A DNA stretch of 37,742 nucleotides from Plebeiibacterium sediminum. Lineage in GTDB: Bacteria; Bacteroidota; Bacteroidia; Bacteroidales; Marinilabiliaceae. The translations under genes and the position numbers were made by a program. Of this stretch, positions 9,520 to 18,168 are shown one piece after another (the first letter of the stretch is position 1; each line of letters opens with the position of its first letter). The stretch spans positions 1-37,742 of the forward strand of contig NZ_JAPDPJ010000058.1 in NCBI RefSeq assembly GCF_026013605.1, read 5' to 3'. The notes below the pieces were generated by a model. It ran no database searches. It was not told the origin of the DNA and worked only from the letters and a program-made list of their open reading frames with translations.

Positions 9520-10577
9520 AATTATACAATAGTATAACATTGAATGGAGCATATCTTGATGGGCCACAACTTGTTGATTATTGTAAAAATGAATTGGCAA
9601 GTAAGAAGACTCCCGATTGGCTTGTAGATATTTATCGTTTCTTGCTCGAGTGGACCAATGATTCTGAAGAGATAAAAGCCCATACTTCCGGTTCAACAGG
9701 AGAACCTAAGCTTATTCTTCTTAAGAAGAAACATATGATTGCTTCTGCTATAAAAACAAACAGCTTTTTAAACTTAAGTAAAGAAAAATCGGCATTGTTA
9801 TGTTTGTCTGCCAACTACATTGCAGGTAAAATGATGATTGTGCGTGCACTTGTAAGTGGTTTTAATTTAATAACGATACAACCATCCGGTAATCCGCTTG
9901 AAAATCTAAATCATAGTATAGATTTTACTGCTATGGTTCCTTTGCAGGTGAGTAATTGTATAGGTGAAGTTTTAAAAGGAGAAAAGGTTAAGCAGATCAT
10001 TATAGGAGGAGGTGCTATATCTAAAACACTGGTTGCAAAACTTAGAAATTCTCAAACTGTATGTTACGAAACTTATGGAATGACGGAAACCGTTTCGCAT
10101 GTAGCCATAAAAAAAGTTGGGGATGAGGTTTTTGAGGCTATGCCCGGAGTTGCTTTTTCATTAGATGACAGAAACTGCCTGGTTATTGAAGCAAATGATA
10201 TTGCAGATTCGGTTATTGTAACTAATGATATTGTAAATCTTATATCAGATCAGAAGTTTATTTGGCTGGGTAGGTTTGATAATATTATCAATACCGGGGG
10301 TATTAAAGTTGTTCCTGAGGAGATTGAAGCTAAGCTTACAAATAGAATACCTGGTCAATTTTATATTTCCTCAATCCCTGATGTTAAACTCGGAGAAAAG
10401 CTTGTGCTTGTTGTTGAAGAGAACAATGTAATTAATGATATCTCACAAATAAAAGCTTTAATTTCTCATCTTTCTAATTATGAGCAACCTAAGCAAGTAT
10501 GTATCGTTCAAAAATTTCCTCTCACAGAAACGGATAAGATCAAACGTGCTGATTTAAAACAACTGATAAAGCTGTAA
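9516..10577 (+). CDS. menE: o-Succinylbenzoate-CoA ligase (short form)
   Basis: AMP-forming adenylate enzyme that activates o-succinylbenzoate for MenB. 353 residues from the ATG at 9516, clearly shorter than the roughly 450-490 residues of Proteobacterial and Firmicute MenE; short forms appear usual in Bacteroidota. Motifs present: the P-loop TSGSTGEPK at 57-65, YGMTETVSH near 188-196, WLGRFDNIINTGGIKV near 250-265, and the C-terminal catalytic Lys341 in PLTETDKIKR. The ATG at 9501 is also in frame, but 9516 forms an ATGA overlap with the menC stop and has GGGGGA a few bases upstream, so it is preferred. It is the last men gene in the window. Confidence 0.93.
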   Translation: MKLYNSITLNGAYLDGPQLVDYCKNELASKKTPDWLVDIYRFLLEWTNDSEEIKAHTSGSTGEPKLILLKKKHMIASAIKTNSFLNLSKEKSALLCLSANYIAGKMMIVRALVSGFNLITIQPSGNPLENLNHSIDFTAMVPLQVSNCIGEVLKGEKVKQIIIGGGAISKTLVAKLRNSQTVCYETYGMTETVSHVAIKKVGDEVFEAMPGVAFSLDDRNCLVIEANDIADSVIVTNDIVNLISDQKFIWLGRFDNIINTGGIKVVPEEIEAKLTNRIPGQFYISSIPDVKLGEKLVLVVEENNVINDISQIKALISHLSNYEQPKQVCIVQKFPLTETDKIKRADLKQLIKL

Positions 10578-10691
10578 TTATTTAATCTCCAATTCGATAA
10601 AATTGTAGTGCTTTAAACCTGTTATTTATCATATTAGTGTGTTTATATATTTATTTTCTTTGGTCCCTAAAATTAAAGATTATAGATATAT

Positions 10692-11888
10692 ATGAAGAAT
10701 GTTAGATTATTATGTGCTATAGTATTGTTGGTTGTGTTAGCAAGCAATATCATGGCACAGGAGGAAGAAAAAGGTTATAAGTTCGAAACAATTTATGATC
10801 TGGATGCAACTTCAGTAAAAGATCAGTACCGTTCTGGTACTTGTTGGAGTTTTTCAGGATTATCATTTCTTGAATCAGAGATGCTTAAAGCAGGCAAAAA
10901 AGATATCAATTTATCAGAAATGTTTGTTGTAAGAAACTGTTATTCTGACAAAGCAGTTAAGTATGTTCGTTTACATGGTTCATTAAACTTTGGTGCCGGA
11001 GGTTCATTTGAAGATGTATTGTATACCTGGAGAAACTATGGTTTAGTACCTGAAGAAGCATACACAGGATTACAGTATGGAGAGGATAATCATGTTCATG
11101 GTGAAATGGATGAATTACTTAAGGCTTATGTTGATGGGGTAATTAAAAATTCAAATAAAAAATTAACTCCAGTATGGCATAAGGGATTCAATGGTATTTT
11201 AGATGCTTACCTGGGAGAATATCCTGAAACATTTACTTACGAAGGTAAGGAATATACGCCAAATACTTTCTCAAAAGAGTATATGGGAATTAATCCTGAA
11301 GATTATATCATCGTTACTTCATTCACACATCACCCATACTACTCTCAATTTATATTTGAGGTTCCTGACAACTGGGTTTGGGGATCCGTATATAATGTAA
11401 AGCTTGATGATTTAAAAGAAATCATGAAAACTTCATTACAAGAGGGACATACATTTGCATGGGCTTCTGACGTAAGTGAAAAAGGATTTTCATTCAGAAA
11501 TGGTGTTGCTATTGTTCCTGAAAGCGATGTTGAAGAGCTTTCTGACTCTGAAAGAACAAAGTGGGAAACCATGACTAAAGCTGAGAGAGAAAAAATGATG
11601 TATAGTTTTGAAGGTCCTGTTAAAGAAAAAGTAATTACTCCTGAATTACGTCAAACTCAATTTGATAATTACTTAACTACAGACGATCATGGTATGCATA
11701 TTACCGGAATGGTTAAAGATCAGGAAGGAAATATTTATTACAAAGTGAAAAACTCATGGAATACAAATAATAAGTACGATGGATATTTTTATGCATCAGA
11801 ATCATTTGTTCTACTAAAAACAATGAACATCATGATTAATAAAAATGTACTTCCAAAAGAGCTTAAAAAGAAATTAGGTATAAAATAA
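10692..11888 (+). CDS. Exported C1B cysteine peptidase (bleomycin hydrolase/PepC-like aminopeptidase)
   Basis: 398 residues with a Sec signal peptide (basic start, hydrophobic core at 5-19, likely cleavage after MA at 21-22). The papain-like active site of family C1B is intact: oxyanion Gln45 (KDQ), nucleophile Cys51 in SGTCWSFSG, His336 in DDHGMHITG and Asn354 in VKNSWN. Typical C1B enzymes are cytosolic hexamers that trim peptides. A signal peptide points to periplasmic or surface processing here, as for other Bacteroidota homologues. It has a separate terminator downstream and no obvious functional link to the men genes. The substrate is unknown. Confidence 0.92.
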   Translation: MKNVRLLCAIVLLVVLASNIMAQEEEKGYKFETIYDLDATSVKDQYRSGTCWSFSGLSFLESEMLKAGKKDINLSEMFVVRNCYSDKAVKYVRLHGSLNFGAGGSFEDVLYTWRNYGLVPEEAYTGLQYGEDNHVHGEMDELLKAYVDGVIKNSNKKLTPVWHKGFNGILDAYLGEYPETFTYEGKEYTPNTFSKEYMGINPEDYIIVTSFTHHPYYSQFIFEVPDNWVWGSVYNVKLDDLKEIMKTSLQEGHTFAWASDVSEKGFSFRNGVAIVPESDVEELSDSERTKWETMTKAEREKMMYSFEGPVKEKVITPELRQTQFDNYLTTDDHGMHITGMVKDQEGNIYYKVKNSWNTNNKYDGYFYASESFVLLKTMNIMINKNVLPKELKKKLGIK

Positions 11889-11941
11889 AGTTCAGGTATC
11901 AAAAAACAATTTACCCAATCATTGTAAAATGATATCAGAAT

Positions 11942-11975
11942 AAAGCTATCTCTTCGTAGAGGTAGCTTTTTTTTT
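11942..11975 (+). terminator. Intrinsic terminator after the C1B peptidase
   Basis: AAAGCTATCTCT (11942-11953) pairs with AGAGGTAGCTTT (11958-11969) through one G-T wobble, around a TCGT loop, and runs into a long T-tract to 11975. The final T is also the first base of the next promoter's -7 box. Confidence 0.88.
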
Positions 11976-11982
11976 ATATTTG
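11975..11982 (+). promoter_or_regulatory. Bacteroidota -7 box directly on the terminator T-tract
   Basis: TATATTTG matches TAnnTTTG exactly and lies 35 bases before the ATG at 12018. At 19 bases upstream there is TTC (11953-11955), a partial -33 match inside the terminator stem. Confidence 0.5.
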
Positions 11983-12017
11983 CATAAAGATTATTTATTT
12001 AATTTATTCTGATAATA

Positions 12018-12407
12018 ATGAGTTATAAAGATTATAAAACTCGAATTAAAATTAAGGCTGAAGCTGAAGATATATATGCAGCAATAACCAATCCTTTTAC
12101 TATTGAATTATGGTCTGGTTACCCAGCTCAAATGAGCACGGAACCTGATACAGAGTTTTCATTATGGGAAGGTGATATTGTTGGTAAGAATATAGAGTTT
12201 GAGACAAATAAAAAAGTAGTTCAGCAATGGTATTTTGGCGAACAACCAGAGCCATCGATTGTAACAATAAAAATATTTGAACAGAAAAATCATTGCCAGG
12301 TAGAGTTGAATCACACAAATATTCCAGAGGAAGATTTTGATGATATCTGTGAAGGTTGGAATGATTATTACTTAGGTGCCATTAAAGAATTCTTTGAGGA
12401 AGATTAA
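12018..12407 (+). CDS. START-like/SRPBCC-fold domain protein
   Basis: A 129-residue soluble acidic protein whose whole length looks like one START-like (AHSA1/polyketide cyclase type) domain: an early KAEAEDIYAAITNPFTIELW segment, a central GDIVGKNIEFE with VVQQWYFG, then VTIKIF and CQVELNHTNIP strands, and a C-terminal helix GWNDYYLGAIKEFF. These folds enclose a hydrophobic ligand or assist co-chaperones, and nothing here names the ligand. It has its own -7 box and a short leader. It is followed by the comEC leader hairpin rather than by a plus-strand terminator, so some read-through into comEC is possible. Confidence 0.8.
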   Translation: MSYKDYKTRIKIKAEAEDIYAAITNPFTIELWSGYPAQMSTEPDTEFSLWEGDIVGKNIEFETNKKVVQQWYFGEQPEPSIVTIKIFEQKNHCQVELNHTNIPEEDFDDICEGWNDYYLGAIKEFFEED

Positions 12408-12424
12408 TGCATTAATATAAAAAA

Positions 12425-12477
12425 AGGATTCTATAAAAAATAGAATCCTACTAAACCAACTCCCTAACCTAAATTTT
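12425..12477 (+). promoter_or_regulatory. comEC leader: perfect hairpin plus C/A-rich linker
   Basis: A perfect 10-bp stem (AGGATTCTAT at 12425-12434 with ATAGAATCCT at 12440-12449) with an A5 loop is followed by exactly 28 bases to the comEC ATG. The linker contains AACCAAC and CCCTAACCTAAA. The same architecture with the same 28-base distance occurs at 18866-18922. There is no T-tract on the plus strand, so it is not a normal plus-strand terminator; on the minus strand it would be followed by T6 and could stop antisense transcripts. Confidence 0.5.
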
Positions 12478-14517
12478 ATGAAACCATTCCCTTATGGAGC
12501 TTTCCCATTTGTTAGATTGTTGATACCGTTAATTATGGGTAGACTACTAAGTCTATATATTCCTGTATCAGCTTACCTTCAGTACACTTTTGTTGTAGTA
12601 TTACTTCTAACGATTATCTATTTATTTTTTAAGTTTGAAAAAAAGTATGCTAAAAGATGGGTTGCCGGATTATTAATAAATTGTTCTCTTCTATTAGGAG
12701 GATGGTGTAGTAATGCAATAAATAAAACTGCTGAGTTACCATACGACATTCCTTTATCTTATAAGGGGAGTGTGTTAGATGTATACAAAGAGGATGCTAC
12801 AAAACAAAATATTGAAATCCTTGTCACAAGAACAGATATTAAAAAGTCTGTATATTTTAAATCCCTTCTTTATATTAAAAAAGATAGTCTTCAAACCCCT
12901 CTTTTACCTGGTGATCAAATATTATTTAAATCTAAATTGACAAAGATTCAATCAGTAAGGAATCCCTACGCTTTCAATTATGGAGCATATCTTAAATCAA
13001 AGAAAATATTCGGATGCTTTTATGTTGATTCTGATCAGTGTTATAAATTGGAATCAGGATTTTCTGTGCGACGTTATTTTTATTTGATAAGGAATTATTT
13101 TGAAAATAAACTATTGACTGTAGGCCTTGATAATAATGTAAGTTCTATATTAATAGCATTGATATTAGGCGATAAAACTCAGATTAATAATGATGTAAAA
13201 AGTGATTTTTCAGGAGCAGGTTTAATGCACCTTATTTCTGTTTCTGGTATGCATGTTGGCATCATCTATCTGATAGTTGTTTTTTTACTAGGCGGGTTTA
13301 AATCAAAAATAAATAAGAAAGTACAATTAGTTATTATCTTGAGTTGTTTATGGTTTTATGCAGGATTAACAGGAATGTCTCCTTCTGTATTTAGAGCAAC
13401 CATAATGTTCTCCATGTTTATTATAACCAAAAGCTTGAGTCGTGTTAATTATAATATTTATCATGCACTTGCAATTGCAGCATTTATCATTCTATTACTA
13501 AATCCGGAAGCTATAATTAATATCGGATTCTGGTTAAGTTTTATGGCAGTAATCTCCATCGTTTATTTTTATCCAAGAATAAATACAATGGTGTATTTTG
13601 CAAAGCCATGGACTAAGTTTATTTGGTCATTGTTTTCATTGTCTTTAGCTGCTCAAATAGGCACTTTACCCATTGTTATTTATGCCTTTGGTTATTTCCC
13701 TTTATGGTTTTTTATATCCAATATTATTATCGTTCCCTTGATTCCCTTTGTATTTATAGGAGGTTTGCTGTTAATGTTTTGTCCTGTAAATTCATTGGTA
13801 GTATCATTCTTGATGAGTGGATTAAATGAAATAGTACTATTTGTAATAGAAGTAGCAAGTTGGATTAATCAGTTTCCTCTGTCGAAATATGCTGGACTGC
13901 AGCTGGGATTATTTGAAGTAGGAATGTTTTATGTTGTGATTATATTTATAGTACTTTATAATAATAAGAGAACATATCAAAATGTTATAGGAGTTTTAGT
14001 TTCAATAGTTCTGTTTGTAACATTAAATTCCTTCAAGTCATATCATCAGTTATCAAAAGAGAAATTAGTTATTCATGAAATTAAAGGTAAAAGTGCGGTT
14101 TCTAGTATTTCTATAAACGATAGGTACCTATTTGAGGATTCTAAGCTTTCTGATGTAGAATTGGAAAGAAATATTATGCCTCTATGGAGAAATCATCTGT
14201 ATACAACAATTGATCAAGTGGATTTTGCATCGAAGAAGATTATTCCGTTTTATAATTCAAATTTGCGTGGATTAATACTTAATGGTGCTGTTGATTTGAG
14301 TGTGTTAGACTCTTTATATTTAAATGTAGATGTAATTGTGGTTACGCATAAGGTCACTAAAAATATTATTGAAGATATTTTTGCAGAATTTAAGTCTGCA
14401 AAAGTAATATTTGATTCATCCTTTTCACGATACGAGAGTTTGCAAATTGCAGATAATCACCAATATGATTCTCAACGAGTTTATTTTGTTGCATTAAATG
14501 GAGCTATTGAGTTATAA
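12478..14517 (+). CDS. comEC: ComEC/Rec2-type DNA-uptake channel protein
   Basis: 679-residue polytopic inner-membrane protein of the ComEC family, which carries single-stranded DNA across the inner membrane in competent bacteria. Residues 1-70 hold three hydrophobic segments, 80-195 look like the DUF4131-type OB-like region, and 215-510 the Competence domain with the family segment GLMHLISVSGMHVGIIYLIV (244-263) and SPSVFRATIMF near 301-311. The C-terminal part (about 515-679) is soluble but has no HxHxDH motif, so the metallo-beta-lactamase nuclease domain of longer ComEC proteins is absent or decayed. Start chosen at the ATG exactly 28 bases after the leader hairpin. No other competence gene is in the window. 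Confidence 0.9.
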   Translation: MKPFPYGAFPFVRLLIPLIMGRLLSLYIPVSAYLQYTFVVVLLLTIIYLFFKFEKKYAKRWVAGLLINCSLLLGGWCSNAINKTAELPYDIPLSYKGSVLDVYKEDATKQNIEILVTRTDIKKSVYFKSLLYIKKDSLQTPLLPGDQILFKSKLTKIQSVRNPYAFNYGAYLKSKKIFGCFYVDSDQCYKLESGFSVRRYFYLIRNYFENKLLTVGLDNNVSSILIALILGDKTQINNDVKSDFSGAGLMHLISVSGMHVGIIYLIVVFLLGGFKSKINKKVQLVIILSCLWFYAGLTGMSPSVFRATIMFSMFIITKSLSRVNYNIYHALAIAAFIILLLNPEAIINIGFWLSFMAVISIVYFYPRINTMVYFAKPWTKFIWSLFSLSLAAQIGTLPIVIYAFGYFPLWFFISNIIIVPLIPFVFIGGLLLMFCPVNSLVVSFLMSGLNEIVLFVIEVASWINQFPLSKYAGLQLGLFEVGMFYVVIIFIVLYNNKRTYQNVIGVLVSIVLFVTLNSFKSYHQLSKEKLVIHEIKGKSAVSSISINDRYLFEDSKLSDVELERNIMPLWRNHLYTTIDQVDFASKKIIPFYNSNLRGLILNGAVDLSVLDSLYLNVDVIVVTHKVTKNIIEDIFAEFKSAKVIFDSSFSRYESLQIADNHQYDSQRVYFVALNGAIEL

Positions 14518-14651
14518 TTTGCCCAAAATGTTTTCGCACACAAGTTGATAAATAATTCATTTGTGGTACATTGTTTTTAATATTATCTTTTATTTTTACT
14601 GCGATTTTCAGGTTATCGAATTATAGAATATTTTTTTGAATAAAATTACCG

Positions 14652-15992
14652 ATGAGAATAATTATTGCAGGAGCAGGAGAAGTAGGTACACATGTGGCAA
14701 AAATGATGTGTAATGCAAATCATGATGTAATTTTAATTGATGATAATGAGGAACGTCTTCGTCAGATTGATGCTCATTTTGACTTAATGACAATTGTAGG
14801 TTCAGTTTCATCAATCGAAGATTTGAAACAAGCTAATGTAGCTTCTTGTGATCTGTTTATAGCAGTTCCGCCATACGAAGAATTGAGTATTATGTCAGCT
14901 GTTCTGGCTAAAAAGCTTGGTGCAAAAGTTACCATTGCACGAATTAACAATTATGAATATTTGTTACCTGAAAACAAGGAGTTTTTCCAGCAATTGGGTG
15001 TGGATCAATTAATTTATCCTGAACAATTAGCAGCGAAAGAAATCAGAACCTCTTTAAAACGTGTTGGAATACGTCAGCAAATTGATTTTTCTGATGGTAA
15101 ATTAATTCTCTATGCATTAAAAATTAGAGATAATGCTCCAATTGTAAATAAAACATTAGCTGAAGTAGCAGAAAAACACGTTCAAAAATTATATAATACC
15201 GTTGCCATTAATAGAGATGGTCAAACTATTATTCCTCGTGGAAATGAGGTTTTCAGGCATAATGATCTGGCTTATATCATTACCACTCCGGAAGGAACCA
15301 AGCAGGTTATGGAAGATAGTGGTAAAGAGCATTTCGATGTTAAAAATGTGATGATACTAGGGGGGAGTAGAATTGGTAAGAAAGTAGCTCAACGCCTGGA
15401 AGATTTCTATAATGTAAAATTAATAGAGATCGACAGGGAGAAAAGTACAAAGCTTGCTGATACCTTGGAAAATACACTTGTTATTAATGGGGATGGTCGT
15501 AATCTTGAATTGTTAAAAGATGAGGGTATTAAGAAAATGGATGCCTTTGTGGCTGTAACGGCAAATTCAGAGGTGAATATTCTGGCTTGTCAGTTGGCTA
15601 AAAAAATGGGGGTTAAAAAAACAGTGGCAGAGGTTGAAAATATGGATTATATTGACCTTGCTGAAAATATTGGTATTGGAACTCTTATTAATAAAAAACT
15701 AATTGCCGCAAGTTATATCTATCGCTATACAGTGAAGGCAAGAGTGTCTCATGTAAAATGTTTAACTGCATCTGAGGCTGAAGTTCTTGAATTAGTGGCT
15801 AGTGAAGGTTCTAAAATTACTAAAGGAAGACTGTGTGATTTAAAACTGCCTAAGGATGTTAATGTAGGTGGTATAATAAGAAATAATAAAGCAATAATAG
15901 TTACTGGTAATACAGAAATTATTCCGAATGATAAAGTGGTGGTGTTTGCAATGCCTTCTGGTATTAGAAAGATAGAGAAAATGTTTAGTTAG
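14652..15992 (+). CDS. trkA: Trk potassium uptake regulatory subunit TrkA
   Basis: Cytoplasmic NAD(H)-binding gating subunit of the Trk K+ transporter. 446 residues made of two RCK units, each a Rossmann TrkA-N domain plus a small TrkA-C domain. The first nucleotide site is IIAGAGEVGTHVAKMM at the very start with the acidic DDN at strand 2, and the second is VMILGGSRIGKKVAQRL near 233-249 with IEID. The tandem arrangement is that of full-length TrkA rather than single-domain KtrA. trkH starts 40 bases downstream, so the two are one unit. Confidence 0.95.
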   Translation: MRIIIAGAGEVGTHVAKMMCNANHDVILIDDNEERLRQIDAHFDLMTIVGSVSSIEDLKQANVASCDLFIAVPPYEELSIMSAVLAKKLGAKVTIARINNYEYLLPENKEFFQQLGVDQLIYPEQLAAKEIRTSLKRVGIRQQIDFSDGKLILYALKIRDNAPIVNKTLAEVAEKHVQKLYNTVAINRDGQTIIPRGNEVFRHNDLAYIITTPEGTKQVMEDSGKEHFDVKNVMILGGSRIGKKVAQRLEDFYNVKLIEIDREKSTKLADTLENTLVINGDGRNLELLKDEGIKKMDAFVAVTANSEVNILACQLAKKMGVKKTVAEVENMDYIDLAENIGIGTLINKKLIAASYIYRYTVKARVSHVKCLTASEAEVLELVASEGSKITKGRLCDLKLPKDVNVGGIIRNNKAIIVTGNTEIIPNDKVVVFAMPSGIRKIEKMFS

Positions 15993-16032
15993 GAAAATTA
16001 CCAGATAATTATTGTTTACCAATTGATCATGT

Positions 16033-17484
16033 ATGCTTAATGTACGCATCGTTTTATTAGTACTAGGCCTTCTTCTTATCGTTGAGGCTGTATTTATGTT
16101 GATAACAGCAGGTGTTTCTGCTATTTATGGTGAATATGATTTACCCTATTTTCTGTGGTCGGCATTAATTTGTATTTCAACAGGAGGTATACTCTTTGGT
16201 GCTAATATGAAAGTACCAAGGTCCATTGGAAAACGTGAAGGATATGTTATTGTAACCATGGTCTGGATTGTTTTTTCTTTCTTTGGTTTACTTCCTTTTT
16301 GGCTAAGTAAAGCCATACCTTCTTTTACTGATGCATTTTTTGAAACCATGTCTGGTTTTACTACAACGGGCTCTTCAATTCTCGAAGATATTGAAGCGCT
16401 ACCTCACGGTATATTATTCTGGAGGAGTATTATTCAATGGCTTGGAGGAATGGGTATTATAGTTCTTTCGTTAGCAATATTACCTGTGTTAGGTGTTGGT
16501 GGTATGCAGTTATTCGTGGCTGAAGTACCAGGACCTGTTCCTGATAAGTTACATCCCAGAATTGCAGATACAGCAAAAAGGTTATGGGGAATTTATGTTG
16601 TTTATACGCTAGTAGAAACTATATTGCTGTGGATTGGTGGTATGACCTTTTTTGATGCCATATGCCATTCGTTTACCACTATGGCCACTGGAGGGTATTC
16701 TACTAAGCAGGCTAGTGTTGCTTATTTTGATTCTGCGTTTATTCAGTATGTTATTATCATTTTTATGTTCGTAGCCGGAGTAAACTTTACATTATCGTAT
16801 AGTGCTTTTAATGGTAAGTTTATGCGAATTATAAAAGATGAGGAGTTTAAATATTACACAGGTTTTGTATTAGTAACTACTATTCTGGTAGCAGTTGTTT
16901 TATATGTATCAGGAGGGGATAGTAGTGTTGAAAAATCCTTCAGGGATGCATTGTTTCAGGTAGTATCTTTAATTACTACTACAGGTTATGCAACTGCAGA
17001 TTATTTGGTTTGGGTACCAACATTAGCAATCGTTATGTTTATGTTAATGTTTGTAGGAGGTAGTGCAGGTTCAACAGGTGGTGGAATAAAAGTAATGCGT
17101 ATTGTTATATTACTTAAAAATGCGTATTATGAATTAAGACGTTTAATCCATCCCAATGCAGTAATTCCTGTAAGATATAATTCAAAAGCTGTTTCTTCTA
17201 CGGTTGTTACTAATGTGTTGGCTTTTATTGTAATATATATGCTCATTGTAGGAATTAGTATGATTATCATGTCTATAATGGGCTACAATCTCGATACATC
17301 TATTGGAGCAGTTGCTACGTGTATTGGAAATATAGGTCCAGGCCTAGGAGAAGTAGGACCAGCAGCTAATTTTGCACATATCCCTGATTTTGGGAAGTGG
17401 TTCTTGTCTTTATTAATGTTAATTGGCAGATTAGAAATATTTACTGTAGTGTTATTGTTTTCACCGTATTTTTGGCGAAATTAA
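16033..17484 (+). CDS. trkH: Trk potassium uptake channel subunit TrkH
   Basis: Membrane ion-conducting subunit working with TrkA. 483 residues with about ten to twelve membrane segments. The four pore-loop repeats of the SKT superfamily can be read: GFTTTGSS near 107-114, TMATGGYS near 215-222, ITTTGYAT near 316-323 and CIGNIGPG near 430-437, each with the central selectivity-filter Gly. The intracellular gate region GGSAGSTGGGIK near 342-353 is the TrkH hallmark. The glycine-rich filters favour K+ over Na+. Confidence 0.95.
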   Translation: MLNVRIVLLVLGLLLIVEAVFMLITAGVSAIYGEYDLPYFLWSALICISTGGILFGANMKVPRSIGKREGYVIVTMVWIVFSFFGLLPFWLSKAIPSFTDAFFETMSGFTTTGSSILEDIEALPHGILFWRSIIQWLGGMGIIVLSLAILPVLGVGGMQLFVAEVPGPVPDKLHPRIADTAKRLWGIYVVYTLVETILLWIGGMTFFDAICHSFTTMATGGYSTKQASVAYFDSAFIQYVIIIFMFVAGVNFTLSYSAFNGKFMRIIKDEEFKYYTGFVLVTTILVAVVLYVSGGDSSVEKSFRDALFQVVSLITTTGYATADYLVWVPTLAIVMFMLMFVGGSAGSTGGGIKVMRIVILLKNAYYELRRLIHPNAVIPVRYNSKAVSSTVVTNVLAFIVIYMLIVGISMIIMSIMGYNLDTSIGAVATCIGNIGPGLGEVGPAANFAHIPDFGKWFLSLLMLIGRLEIFTVVLLFSPYFWRN

Positions 17485-17504
17485 TGTGTGTTTTGTATAT
17501 TAGA

Positions 17505-17542
17505 AGTAATAGTATTCAATAAACTTGATTAGTAATAGTATT
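17505..17542 (+). repeat. 12-bp direct repeat in the trkH-cupin gap
   Basis: AGTAATAGTATT occurs at 17505-17516 and again at 17531-17542, 26 bases apart start to start. The rest of the 247-base gap (17485-17731) is A+T-rich, with a weak GCTGAT/ATCAGC stem at about 17641-17672. Function unknown; chance is possible in such A+T-rich DNA. Confidence 0.4.
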
Positions 17543-17731
17543 TTCGGTAATTTATAGTATCGTTAGATATAAGTTTTAATTCTAATATAAATAGGGTATA
17601 AACTGGTTAATCACATATATTTAATAATAACAAGTGAATGGGCTGATGTTAGATTATAATGGTAATAATCAGCATAATAATTTAACTATTTTAAGCTAGC
17701 ATGTCTGATTCTCTAATTTAAACTATCTGCT

Positions 17732-18085
17732 ATGAAAGTCTATAATAAAGAAAATGTATCACATTTTAAAGGAGAAAACATTGAATCATTTTTATTGATT
17801 TCAAAATTAAATTCAAATGCTGATAATTTAACTGTAGCTATCTCAGAGGTTGAACCTAAGGGATACCAATATGTTCATCTGCATGAATCAGAACAAGTTT
17901 GTTACATCTTAGAAGGGACTGGTGTTATGTCTGTGGATGGGGAAGACTCAGTTGTAAAACCCGGAGATTGTGTATTTGTTCCATCTAATGCAAAGCATGG
18001 AATAAAGAATTCAGGGGTTAAAATATTGAAGTACTTAAGTGTTATGTCTCCATCTTATGAGATTGATGAATTTCAGGAGTCATAA
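17732..18085 (+). CDS. Small single-domain cupin protein
   Basis: A 117-residue cupin_2-type beta-barrel. Motif 1 is seen as HLHESEQVCYILEGTG (49-64), with likely metal ligands His49 and His51 and Gln55 where many cupins have Glu. Motif 2 is PGDCVFVPSNAKHGIKN, with His89 as the fourth ligand. Small cupins include isomerases, dioxygenases and sugar-binding regulators, so no reaction can be assigned. It is monocistronic, and a bidirectional terminator separates it from the convergent yciO-like gene. Confidence 0.85.
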   Translation: MKVYNKENVSHFKGENIESFLLISKLNSNADNLTVAISEVEPKGYQYVHLHESEQVCYILEGTGVMSVDGEDSVVKPGDCVFVPSNAKHGIKNSGVKILKYLSVMSPSYEIDEFQES

Positions 18086-18105
18086 ATAATAAAATATTAG
18101 ATTTT

Positions 18106-18151
18106 AAGAAGCATCCTGGATTCTTTTATAGGATTAAGATGCTTCTTTTAA
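18106..18151. terminator. Bidirectional terminator between cupin and yciO-like genes
   Basis: AAGAAGCATC (18106-18115) pairs perfectly with GATGCTTCTT (18138-18147), with a further ATCC/GGAT pairing possible in the loop. T-rich tracts flank it on both strands, which fits two convergent genes ending here. Confidence 0.8.
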
Positions 18152-18168
18152 AATGAGATCTTTGTTGG

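Noticed and set aside
12403-12416. Perfect 14-bp palindrome ATTAATGCATTAAT over the stop of the START-domain gene
   Set aside because: Consists almost only of A/T and overlaps coding sequence; no partner copy or protein-site match, so treated as chance.
12425-12449. Hairpin before comEC as an ordinary terminator of the START-domain gene
   Set aside because: No T-tract follows on the plus strand; the bases after the stem are C/A-rich. T6 follows only on the minus strand, where no gene runs. The identical 28-base distance to an ATG at a second site favours a leader.
17641-17672. GCTGAT/ATCAGC stem before the cupin gene as a riboswitch
   Set aside because: Only six base pairs with a long A+T-rich loop and no known aptamer core.
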